This document shows positions 1-10,383 of a stretch of 64,000 nucleotides of DNA, in pieces. Made by a program: the position numbers and the translations under genes. The first letter of the stretch is position 1, and each line of letters begins with the position of its first letter. Source of the stretch: Brachionus rotundiformis. Its lineage: Eukaryota; Rotifera; Eurotatoria; Ploima; Brachionidae. The stretch covers positions 5,007,539 to 5,071,538 of the forward strand of contig JAESIW010000137.1 of the NCBI GenBank assembly GCA_016802295.1, given 5' to 3'. The notes beneath the pieces were generated by a model. It did not search any database. It saw only the letters and a list, made by a program, of their open reading frames with translations, and was not told where the DNA came from.

Positions 1-109
1 CGAATGGAATGGTCATAGAACCATCAAGACAAGTAAAGGGACGACTTGGGTCATAAAGCGAAGCTCCTTTGGAAAAATTATTTTTAAATTTGTTCAAACT
101 TATATTCAT
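1..109 (-). CDS. PRKCSH: Glucosidase II beta subunit (PRKCSH), 5' fragment
   Basis: Reading the minus strand from an ATG at 109 gives a short open exon that runs off the window edge. It contains YDPSRPFTCLDGSMTIPF, very close to the start of mature glucosidase II beta (KPFTCLDGS followed by TIPF), just before the LDL-receptor class A repeats. The protein is the regulatory subunit that retains ER glucosidase II for trimming N-glycans. The residues after the ATG (MNISLNKFKN) do not look like a signal peptide, so the real start may lie in an upstream exon and the 5' boundary is uncertain. The identification rests on about 20 residues. The gene is divergent to the LEM gene starting at 781. Confidence 0.65.
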   Translation of the reverse strand, partial: MNISLNKFKNNFSKGASLYDPSRPFTCLDGSMTIPF

Positions 110-780
110 TGTTAAATCACATACTATCTGGGGCTATTCCTCTAACTATTTGGTCACAATTAACCAAACTGACTGATAACAGAATGAAAATGTTGTAGAA
201 CATTCTTTTGAATTTTCAAATATATTTATTTTTGTGCTAATATTTTTTTTATAAAACAACAATTTAATTTTTGCAAACGTATTACTTTTTTTGTCTTGGT
301 TAAGTCTACTTTGAATTTTGAATTTAAATAAAAAACCAAATATTACTTAAATATATTTTGTTCAATTAATTTTTTTTATATATGAATAATGTCTATTTTA
401 AAATAATTATTTTTCACTAGTTAAATTAGTTAGTACTTCAGTTTGAAAAAAAAAATAATAAATAAATCGTGTGATGAAAAATTTATGAAATATATTAATT
501 TAAATTTAAAGTTTTAGATCTTAGATTTGTATTATTATTTTTGAATTTTTTCTATATTGGTCAAGTTACCAGCAGGGAAAGTGTAATGTTTTTTCTGACA
601 TATCAAGCCAAAAATTCATTTGATATTCTTTTTGAATTTAATTTAAATATTTTTCATGTCCATAAAAAAACAGCATGCTAATCATCATAAATTAAGTTCA
701 ATTTTGATTTAAAAAATTCATTTAAATTTTACCCTAAAATTTAGCTATATTTTTTATAAAATATAAAAATAACTATCAAA
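110..780. other. AT-rich intergenic region between divergent genes
   Basis: About 670 bp between the glucosidase II beta start (minus) and the LEM gene start (plus). It is T- and A-rich with no convincing exon. It presumably holds the promoters of both genes, but no specific motif could be recognised. Confidence 0.5.
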
Positions 781-1505
781 ATGGAAGCAGAAAATCCTAC
801 ACTTGATATCAATTCAATTACTTCTCTTAGTGATGAAGATTTGATCAAGAACTTAAAAAAAAATGGTCTAAAATTTGGACCAGTTACAGCAACTACTCGC
901 TATTTGTATGAAAAACGCCTTAGACAATTTCTAGATCCAACTTTGATTGAAAAAGAAAAGGAAGCTGAAGAGAACCATCAGCAATCAGCTCCGGAACAAA
1001 AGCAAGAGCCTTCGACTCAAGTCGATATTGAGACTATTTCTCATAAGAGCCACGAACAAGACACAGAAGAAGTTCCGGTGGAAACTAAACGTGATCAAAT
1101 TCAAGTTGAGTCAAAAGTGACCATCAGTTCTATCGAGACTCCTGAAACCGATCTCAACAAATCTACAGACTCAGTTGGAAATTCTTCAGGTAATTTCTTT
1201 TAACTTTTTAAAAATGTACTTATTTAATTGATTTATTTTTAATCAAGATAATTATCTTAACATTTCCGGAATCAGAGGAAGAGCCCCGTTGAAAAGACAA
1301 AATGATCAGATAAATTCTCAAAATTCAACTTCTCAAAGTAATTTTTTGATTAATTTTAATCTAAAAATAAAAATTTTCAATCATAGGTCAAGACTCAAAG
1401 GGGTCAGTTGTCAAGTATTTGGTTCTTTTTTCAATCATAGCTCTTTGTGTTTACTTCGTTCAGGTTTTCTTAATGGATTCTGATGAAAATAATAAAGATT
1501 TTTAA
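781..1505 (+). CDS. Emerin-like LEM-domain inner nuclear membrane protein
   Basis: Three exons read as 781-1189, 1278-1337 and 1387-1505, all GT-AG with matching phases, giving about 195 residues. Residues ~12-52 form a LEM domain (SLSDEDLIKNLKKNGLKFGP, then TRYLYEKRL), the helix pair that binds BAF (barrier-to-autointegration factor). The middle is polar and rich in Glu, Gln, Ser and Thr. The last exon encodes one hydrophobic helix (VVKYLVLFSIIALCVYFVQV) followed by a short acidic tail, the tail-anchor layout of emerin-type proteins of the inner nuclear membrane. The small size and single C-terminal membrane segment favour emerin-like over MAN1 or LAP2. The second acceptor was chosen as the AG at 1276-1277 because the AG two bases earlier leads to an immediate stop. 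Confidence 0.8.
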
Positions 1506-2002
1506 AGAAAATAAAATGGATTGTACTCAACAATTACTTATTTATAATAAATTTTTTGTACTAATTGTTTCGAAGGATATGAATAATCAAAAAATGATAG
1601 AAAATAATTTTTTATTTAGTTTAAAAAAATCAAAATAAAATTTTTGAAACAAATTTTGTTGTGTTTATTTTATTAAAATAAATAATTTGTTGTGCTAAAA
1701 ATCGCCAAATGTTTCGAGTCTGATTTATATATATAAATTAATATTTTTTTAATCGAAAAAAAATAAATTTTAATAGAGCTGTTGATCTTTTAATTTTATT
1801 TGAAACAATTAAAAAAAATCTAAATTATAAACTTAAATAAAAATTGTACCTTTTATTCAAATTAAAATTTTTAGGCTGGCAACGAAAATTTTTGTCCCTT
1901 CAACACTAAAACAAAACAAATAAAACCATTAGACTTCACATACGGTTAGTCTTTTACCCTTCAAGACTAGCAGGGTTTTTTATAAGAAACTAATCAGAAT
2001 TG
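1506..2002. other. Convergent 3' intergenic region
   Basis: About 500 bp between the 3' ends of the LEM gene and the KDEL receptor gene. It holds AATAAA-like signals on both strands and a small hairpin near 1946-1972 (TAGTCTT / AAGACTA arms, 9-base loop). No coding exon is seen. Confidence 0.45.
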
Positions 2003-2860
2003 TTAAGCTAAATGCACTGAAATAGATAAAATCAAATTTTTAATTTTCTTTCTATTTCTGTGCATAGTAATTCTTATTTATTTAAATTTAAATTTGTTTA
2101 CCTTTAGTTATGTATAGGTAGAAAAAGTCACAATAGAGCACTGTCTGAACAATGCCAGCTAAAATAGCAATTAGATCATAGAACCCTTCGCTATAGTATC
2201 GGTATATCCAGTTTAGAATATAGAAACCACGGTAAGCTCCAAGTGCAAACAGGTAGTGACTGGTGATTGACTCGGCTTCGCCAGTTTTGCTAACCATAAA
2301 CAATTGAGGCAAAATTGCCACCGATTCCAGATAAATAGAAAAAGTCCACAGTATCTTAATTAAATTGTTTTAATTTCAAAATTCAAATTAATTATAAAAA
2401 AATGTCTCTTTTACTTCCAAGACATCAAAATCATGGTTCAACAACAAGGCTAATATTGCGCTTGGAATCAGCAGAAACTCTATTCGAAAAGTATCATGGT
2501 TCCTGTCATAGGTTGCCTTGAATTTTGCATACATCAAGTAGATAGTTCCATATGATGAAACCAAATAGAATATTTTCATTAGAGTGTTGTACAAAGAGAT
2601 ATAGTGAGTGAACAAATCCAAATATCGAGTTGAAAATACTAGCGCGAATAAAATTTGACTCCGACCTGATATACCTTTTAATTAAATAAAGATAGTTTTT
2701 TTTAATTTTAATTAGTTTTATTCTTGAATTTAAATAAAATAAAATTAATTTTAATAATTTTCAATTTACCTGCACATGATCTTGTTTTCCAAATTTTAAT
2801 CAATAAAATAATAATAGCGAATAAATGTGACAAGTCACCAATTAGTCGAAAAATGTTCAT
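2003..2860 (-). CDS. KDELR: ER lumen protein-retaining (KDEL) receptor
   Basis: Seven-helix receptor that binds KDEL-type ER signals in the Golgi and returns escaped ER proteins in COPI vesicles. The minus-strand start at 2860 encodes MNIFRLIGDLSHLFAIIILL. Later exons carry family blocks ISGRSQILFALVF, RYLDLFTHYISLYNT, KFKATYDRNHDTFR, NHDFDVLE, AILPQLFMVSKTGEAESITS, HYLFALGAYR and QTVLYCDFFYLYITK. Introns are short and the order is collinear with the family. The last exon adds only VHLA after ITK and then stops at 2003-2005, so the cytosolic tail is several residues shorter than the usual lysine-rich tail; reading through the intron would end in GKQI instead. The family assignment is secure; the tail depends on the last splice site. 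Confidence 0.93.
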
Positions 2861-3419
2861 TTTGCCGAAGAATTTATTCACTAAAATGGGCTACTTTCTA
2901 AAAATTATTTTCTGTATTCAAATTATTTAATTATGATGACGAGTTGTTTAAAAAAAAATATATTAAATTTAGCAAATAGAAAGAAAAAAACTCGAATTTT
3001 TTACTGTAATTTTATAAAAATTTAAAATTCAAAAACTAATCATTTTATTATTGAATTATACACGTACAAGCTGATTTAAAAAGTAAAACTGAAATTTTAG
3101 AAATATGTATAGCTTTGCATTATATACAACGTGGCGATTGCACATCAAAAATTAACCAAAATTTTATTTTGAATTTTAATAGAAAAAAATTATAATAAAA
3201 AATTTTGATTTGCAAAACTTTAAGAGAAAAAATCGTTTAGGTTAAGCTCTTATTTTTTTAAATATATCCTTATTGGTCCAGTATTATTTTTCATCAATAA
3301 ACTATGTCTATGAAAAATTTTAATCAACTAAACGACTAAAAAAATTGATACAAAAATACTTAATTAATTTTAACAATTTTTTAAAAATTTTATTTAAATG
3401 ACTATAATATAAAACTATT

Positions 3420-6400
3420 TTAAACATTTCTAATAAGTCGAGCAATTAAAAACTTGGCAACAGGTTGAAAGTCTTGTTTCCACAAATAATCCATGTAGTC
3501 ATCTATGTTTTCGGCGTTGTCTTCTTCCGGTGCTGACGATTTGAACTCACTTTTGAGACATCTCAAGGCAAAATTTTCGTCCAACAATTCTTTTAATAAT
3601 ACAGTTAATAATTTTATTTCATTTTGGTCAAAAAAGTGATTTATTGGTCTCGTATTATCACTGTAGTTCATAAACAATTTACATATCATCGATGACAACT
3701 GCCAATCTGAAGGACCAATTTCATTTAAAAGATCTATAAGCCTTGATAAATTAAATAAATATTAGATATTTTTAGTCCGTTTTAAAATTTACTTTTTAAT
3801 GCCATTTTCTTCTCTAAGAATTGCTCGATTTTCTTGATCGGTCATTATATTTATTAAAAATCCAATTACTATATAAATCAGCTCTCTATTATTTGAATTT
3901 AAATAAGCAATCGCCAGTATGTTTACTAAAATAAAAAATATTACTATTTTTTTAATAAAATTTAATAAAATAAACCTTTTCTATACGCCAAATAGCCACG
4001 AACATTCTGGTCTCTGGACAAATTGGCAAATACTCTAAATACTTCTATAATTGCTTCTAAATTGTTTGAGAGCAAAAATTTCATCAAGCCTTTAACAAAT
4101 TATTAATTATAAGAATATTAATTTATTAAATTATTTTACAATCGACTATTTTTTGTGAATATTCTGTTATCAATTCGGAATTATAAAAAGATAGGTTATT
4201 AATAGTGACAACTGTGTTTATGATTAACTCTTCACAACTCAAATCTTTGAACTCTTAAAATAATTTTCATTTAAAATAACAAATTATTTTTAATTTGTAT
4301 TAAAAATATTAAAAGTACCAAGAATTTTTAAAAGAATATCCAGTATGTCTTGTCTCTTGGCCAATTTTTCGCCAACTTCTTCGCTTATTCCCAAATTGGC
4401 AACAATGCGAACATATTTAATGAGTACATCTTCGTTCGGATTTGCTTCGACTTCGCTTAATTCTTGCAAATTAGCTTTTGATTCATTAGAAGTCTATTTA
4501 AATACATTTTTAAAAAACATCTTATTAAAATTTTCTAATTAATTACTTGTTGATCATTGTTAAAATACACCTTTAATGTGTTAAGTAAAGTTTCCATTGA
4601 GTATTTTTCGTTAATGAAGCGTAAACGAGCGTTTTCACAGCGACCAGTGATGTTTCCCAAAACGAAACCGATGCGCACAATTAAATCCTGTTTGGACTCA
4701 TGTTTTATCATTACTTTGAGGAAAGATTTATAGAATGACTCATGGTTGATCAAGTTTTGGCAACAATCGGAGTGCAATGTTAATTTGCTAATAATTACAA
4801 AAAAATTTAAAAACAAATCAAAAAATTGTCGATCTAATTTACCTTAAAATACGGGACACATTTAGCATTAGCTCTGCATCACTAGTGTAATATTTTAAGA
4901 TATAAACCAGATGATCCATTAGTTTAAGGTTCAAAAATTTTTGTCTTGTATTGGACAAGTCCGCTAAATTTCGGATGGTTGCGGTTATCTTAAACAAAAA
5001 TTTAATGCTATTTTTATTTTTGATTTTAATTCTAAAATACCTGTACAAGAGCATGACCAGTATCTGCTTTTAATGTCTCGGTATCCTTAAACTTGTGTAA
5101 AAAAATTACTTTAATAAAAAAAATAATAAAATTAATTATAATATACATATTTGCTCAAATCTTTGGTTATTTTCAAAATAACCTCTTCTACATTTTTTGA
5201 AGACAGAAGCTTTAATATTTTTATATTTTCACTCAAATTTTTAATTGTTCCACAAAAATAAATGACTGTATCAGAATTTTCTTTGAAATCAAATCGTTCC
5301 GTAATGCTTAATATGGTTTCTATTAAATCAAATATTATTATTTTATTCCTGATATTTAAATTTTTTTTCTCAAATACCCATCAAACTAGAATCCAAAAAA
5401 AAAAGATCATTCTCACTATTTCTACTAATTGAAAACAATAATCTACAAATATTGGTCAAGTTACTTCCTGTTATTTTCATCTTAAAATAAAATTTATTTG
5501 TTTCTTAATCAATTATAATTTTTTCATACATTTAGAATTATTTTTGATATTTTGAGCTTTATTCTGTCACTTTCTATATCGAGATATTTGAATAAAATTT
5601 TTAGGATTGTAGATCGTTTGGTGCATGTCTTTGAATACATTTGATTCTCGACCACTAGTTGGTTGAGAATATCAGAAGAGTCACAGAAATAATCAATTTG
5701 GTTGTCTAAAAAATTATTTTTAAAAAATAATAAGCAAAAAAATCTAAATTAAATTACTTTTGAAAAAAACATCCATTTTATTAACTAATGGCTCAATAAA
5801 TTTTTTCCAAGTTAGATCAATTTTGTCATTATTTTTATTATCTTGACATTTTGACTTATTATCATCGTATTTTATTTTTAATTTATCAGCACTTTTTTGC
5901 AAAGGTGCCAAGCGACTTGCTGATTTTGGACTTGATAGCTTTATCAAATCAGTTTCTTCATTTCGAAGACTCGACCTAGATTCACTTTCAAGAGATGTCT
6001 GAGTACTAAAAGTCGTTTTGGACGCGTTTTTGCCTTCGATTGGAGATAGTCTAGTTGCGGAAATTGGTCTATTTGCAATTGGGTCTGCTTCAAAGCTTTT
6101 GGAACCAATTCTTAAGTAAAAATTAGAAAAAGAGAATTTTTTCTCACAAAAAATTACGAGAAAGAGCTTGGTGGCCTCTCGTTTACTGGTCGAGTACTTT
6201 TTGGTCCAAACAAGCTTCTCTTGTCATCTCTGGGCGTGAATGGTCTATTTGAGTTCAAAGTCCTGGCCAAATTGCCAGATGATTCGGGCAAATAGGCCAC
6301 CTGATTTCGTTTAGCATCATGAAGTTTTTCCTTGGCAGCTTTGATTATTTGAGATGAAGTTGGTGCGTTTGAAGGTGCCTCGTAAAATGGTATATCGTTC

Positions 6401-6456
6401 TTCTGCGACTTTCGGCGCACTAATTCCGAAGATTTTGGTGAACTAGAACGTGACAT
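3420..6456 (-). CDS. ARMC2: Armadillo repeat-containing protein 2 (ARMC2)
   Basis: Minus-strand gene of about a dozen short exons. The first begins MSRSSSPKSSELVRRKSQ at 6456. The N-terminal region has the ARMC2-type blocks PFYEAP, TSSQIIKAAKEKLHDAKRNQ and RPFTPRDDKRSLFGP. The downstream exons encode leucine-rich helical segments typical of armadillo repeats, for example LVRIGFVLGNITGRCENARL and TATIRNLADLSNTRQKFLNL. The protein ends LIARLIRNV at 3420. ARMC2 is needed for axonemal central-pair and radial-spoke assembly in cilia and flagella (family knowledge). A Met 10 codons further upstream is also in frame, but MSRSSSP is the more likely start. Exact exon borders in the middle were not all resolved. 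Confidence 0.82.
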
Positions 6457-6959
6457 TTTGATGAGTTTTTTTAAACTTTGGATCAAGTATTTAATTATCC
6501 TGTTTAATCATTAAGAATGTGTTGAACATTGATTTAAGCATAGTTTAATTATTTTTATTTTTAAAAGAATTTAAACTTAAATTAGAATTTGTGAATTTTA
6601 AAGCAGCAGTAAATATGATTAAAATTGATTTAATTTTTTTTTCATTATAATATTCAGTTTCCATGGCAACTATTTTATTTTAAATCCAAAAACTCTATTA
6701 CTTTTTCATGGTTAAGTTTTACATATCCTCGAATTGTTATTTTTACTAATTAATTTATTACTTAAAAAGCAATAATAATGATAATGATAGCCGAAAAGAA
6801 AGATATTAAAATGAATCAAACTAAATCAAGTTTATTTTACGCAAAAAAATTTATAATTTATTCTTTAAATAAATTTAAGCTATTTAAAGGATTTTTATTT
6901 TTGTTCAGATGGGAAGTTTTGAATCCGAATTGCAACTCTTTCAATTATAATAACAATTA

Positions 6960-8677
6960 TTAAGCTTTAAATTTTACTTTGTAAATATGTTTACCTTGTA
7001 AATTAGTTGATTGATTTTCTGTTTCGGAAAAACTTAAATTTAGACTTTTGTCATAATCGAATGATGAACTCAACTTGGCCCTATTGTGATTTTCTCTTAA
7101 ATTTTCAATTTGGGAATCAAGTACATTATTGCTTAATGGATCTTCTGAAAAAAAAATATAATTATTTCTATAATTTATTTTAACTACCCTCCAAAGTTTC
7201 TAATTGTTCTGCCAATTGTAACTTATTAATTGCTTCAATAAATTTAAGAAATTAAATATCTTTTATTTTAAATTTTAATTGAACAAAAAAAACTCTTACT
7301 TAGTCGCAAATTTTGAGTACATTTCATGTTTTTGCGCGGAATTGGTGTCAGTGTCAAATTAAGTTTGGGTATTAAAATTGTAGGAGCATGATAAGTATCT
7401 CTTTCTTGATAATCAATTTCATTTTCTCTTAAGTTTGGCTCATTATTTTCAGATATCTTTGTCAAAGGTGTCGAAGTCAAATAAGTGGATTTATTTAGTT
7501 GCGTTTTTAGTCTATTTTGCGTCCAAAGTGGATTACTCGGCTGTAATTAATAAAGATAAGTTTGTAAATTTAATTTGAAATTGATTACCTTCAAAAAAAT
7601 ATCTGATTCAGGTGGATTGGCTTCTGTATGAATAAATGATCTTGAAAAATTTGCTGGAGCTATCAAAATATATTTATTAAATGATCTTTTGTAAACAGGA
7701 GCTAATAGTTACTGGATATTTTGCTACATTCATCAGATGGTTGTGGCTGAGTCTCTGCCTCTTTGATTTTTTCTTTTTCTATCATTTTTTTATAACCAGC
7801 AGCTCTAATTAAGACTTTAAATCAATCATAGTTTAAATTTTTAAGCTTACATCTTTACTATATTATTTTTCAAGTTTAACCAAATATTATGATTTTTATA
7901 TTTTTGATCTAAGATTTCCTGTAAATACTCAGATTTTTTTATCCTCAAATTTTCTATCCTTTTCAAAAAGTTAAAATTTGGAAAAAATATAAACCGATTA
8001 CTACAAATGAAGCTTATCATAATACAAAATTATTTTTTCACCCATACCATCACTTAATTTAAAATCGTCCCGTATAATTTTTTCAAATACAGAAAAATTT
8101 TTATCATTTAGGCTTCTTTCATAATTTCTTTGGCAAAAACTAAATTAAAAAATATTTTTATAAAGATTGAATTAAGTACAATTTATCATCAAATTCTTTT
8201 TTGGTCATATCCAAGTTTTTTTTTGCAACGATTAGGTCTTTGTTTGCATTTTTAATGGATAAAATAATTCTTAAATTGTATTTGAACAAAAACTTTCAAA
8301 AACCTTGCTAGATTACCTTTGGATGTTATCTTTAAGTTTGCTTGACAAAGACTTGTACAGATCTAATTTCGAGACAAAGTCATGTTGTTTTTCTTCAAGA
8401 ACTAAAAATTCGTCTTTCAGACTTTTAGTTTTTGATTGAATTTCTAAAAGAATGTTGGTATTATTTTATTAATTAAAGATAAAAATATTCTCTCCAAGAC
8501 CCTTAGTTTCTTCATCAGTCTGGTGAATTAGCTCCAAAATTTTTTGCTTTTCAAACTCTAAAAAAACCACCATCAATTAACCAGCCTTGCAAGTTAGGTT
8601 CATATATTACCATGAATTTTTAAGCCATCTTGAATACCAATAACCTCTCTGTCATACTCATTAAGCTGGAAGTTCAT
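6960..8677 (-). CDS. Unrecognised coiled-coil protein
   Basis: Minus-strand gene beginning MNFQLNEYDREVIGIQDG at 8677. It consists of small exons rich in heptad-like Leu/Ile/Lys/Glu, such as FEKQKILELIHQTDEETKGL, KDEFLVLEEKQHDFVSKLDL and ANKDLIVAKKNLDMTKKEF. These predict an extended coiled coil over the first ~200 residues. The C-terminal part is polar, including PTILIPKLNLTLTPIPRKN and LDSQIENLRENHNRAKL, with an apparent stop at 6960-6962. If a donor just before that stop is used, further exons could lie below 6960. I do not recognise the family; a kinetochore or centrosomal coiled-coil protein is possible but unproven. The start faces ESS2 only 245 bp away. Confidence 0.5.
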
Positions 8678-8922
8678 TTTCACACTTTTAAACTCGTGTA
8701 TTTAAAAAAATAAATCAATTAAGCAACAATTTATCCTTGACTTAATTTAGTTTTAAAATCTTTTTAAAATCTTAATGGGAAGTTTCACATTCAAAGACAA
8801 AAAAAAAGTCTTGGTGCATATTTTTATTTTTTTAAATTATAAATTTGTTAACAAGATGAAATATTTAACACTACTTAAAATAAATAATTCAAATATAAAA
8901 CTAAAAAAGTTCCAAATGAGCC
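8678..8922. promoter_or_regulatory. Short head-to-head (bidirectional) promoter region
   Basis: The start codons of the coiled-coil gene (minus, 8677) and ESS2 (plus, 8923) are separated by only 245 bp of AT-rich DNA. Both 5' UTRs and both promoters must fit here, so shared regulation is likely. No TATA box or defined factor site can be assigned with confidence. Confidence 0.5.
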
Positions 8923-10383
8923 ATGTCTGTGGTGAAAAAGTCATCAGATGACGAGCAAATATGTGTACCTACTGACCATAAGCCTAGACGCAAGATCAAC
9001 GTATTGGACGAGGACAGCTACATTAAAAAATTGGAAAATATTATAGAAAAGAGTTTTTTTCCCGATTTGGAGCGGCTTAAAATACAGCAAGCTTACCAAG
9101 AAGCGCTCAAGACAAACAACTATGATGCTTTAAATGATCTTTATGAACGATACAACAAACTTGTGGCCTCATCTGACTCAAATGTCGGCTCAACACCGAG
9201 AACATCTTCCAAAGATGGGTTACAAACAGACTTGCCATATGCAAATGAAGAACCACCAGTGATAGATTTAGAAAAGCCTACTAACCAAAAAATAACCGAG
9301 TCTTTGGACTCTTTTTTGTCAACAAATACCAGTGAAGATAATATATCTTTTGAAGCGCTGATCGAAGATGCCGAAAAAAAACAGCGAACCAAAATTCATC
9401 AAGCTTGGCTTTTCGAAAAAGAAAAGCACCATTTAAAAGTAAGATAAAATATATTTGAATTTATAAAATGAAGTCTATCTATATGTGACTAGAAATCGGA
9501 AGAATCGTTGATGCTTGATGGACCTAAGCATAACGATGATATAATAAAATCACTTGACACATGGAAATACACTAGCAAAAATACACTAATGTATATTCCC
9601 GAGGGAGCTCCGCTTACTTTAGAGGAAGAGTTAATTCAAGCCAAGTCCAGTCGAGTGATAAATCATACCAATACAAGATTTACACCTGAAGTATTGAATA
9701 AAATTGGGACAGTAGTTCAAATGCCAACATCAAGCGTCAAACCAAACCCGTTGGCTAATTCTATAAAGAAGCTTAATGTGGATGGTAATGAAGCTGGACC
9801 CAAAGAGACCCCTAAAATTCGCGGATACAGCTTAGTTGATCCTTGTCCTTCTCCGATGCCTGGAAAATTGGCTGGTGACGAGTCTCCGATGATGGTTTGG
9901 GGTGAAGTTGAAAGCACCCCAATGAGGCTAGATCCCAGTCAGACGCCATTTACTCCGCGGTTCTCGGACGGACCTGAGTTCAAAATACCTGATATTCCTG
10001 AACGGGAAAAAATCGCTCTGCAACTGGAAGAAAAGATAAGCGCCGAAAAAAGAAAGAAAAAAATGGAAGCTTTGAAACAAGTGCAGAAAAGCATTGCATC
10101 ACCGTCGAGAAACATCCTAAACTCGCCCAGAGCATCAGATAGAATAAACAACATGTCACCTGCAGCACAAAGACTACTCTCATTAAAAAAGAAAAACGAT
10201 TCGATCCTTTCATCTCCAATTTTAGGTCGGTCTCCGTCAATGAAAAGTCCATATATGGGATTTGAATCGCCCAGAATGGCCACCCCTGATAGATCAAGTC
10301 GACAAATGACCAATTTGAAAAGTAGTCTCAAAAGACCAGCCGAGTCATGCTTCGATGATGACCTAAAGTCGCCCAAAATTTAA
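8923..10383 (+). CDS. ESS2: Splicing factor ESS2 homologue (DGCR14 family)
   Basis: Two exons, 8923-9438 and 9493-10383, joined in phase 0, give about 468 residues, the usual length of ESS2. The N-terminus has VLDEDSYIKKLENIIEKSFF followed by PDLERLKIQQAYQEAL, the signature of the DGCR14/ESS2 family (nuclear protein associated with the late spliceosome). The centre has the block beginning MVWGEVESTPMRLDPSQTPF, followed by IPDIPEREKIALQLEEK and a lysine-rich helix. The C-terminus is Ser/Pro-rich with repeated SP motifs, for example PAAQRLLSL and SPSMKSPYMGF. The identification is firm. Several long open frames on the opposite strand here are shadows. Confidence 0.93.

Noticed and set aside
9141..10376. 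Several long minus-strand open frames across the ESS2 gene
   Set aside because: They are antisense shadows of a clearly conserved coding exon and show no family resemblance of their own.
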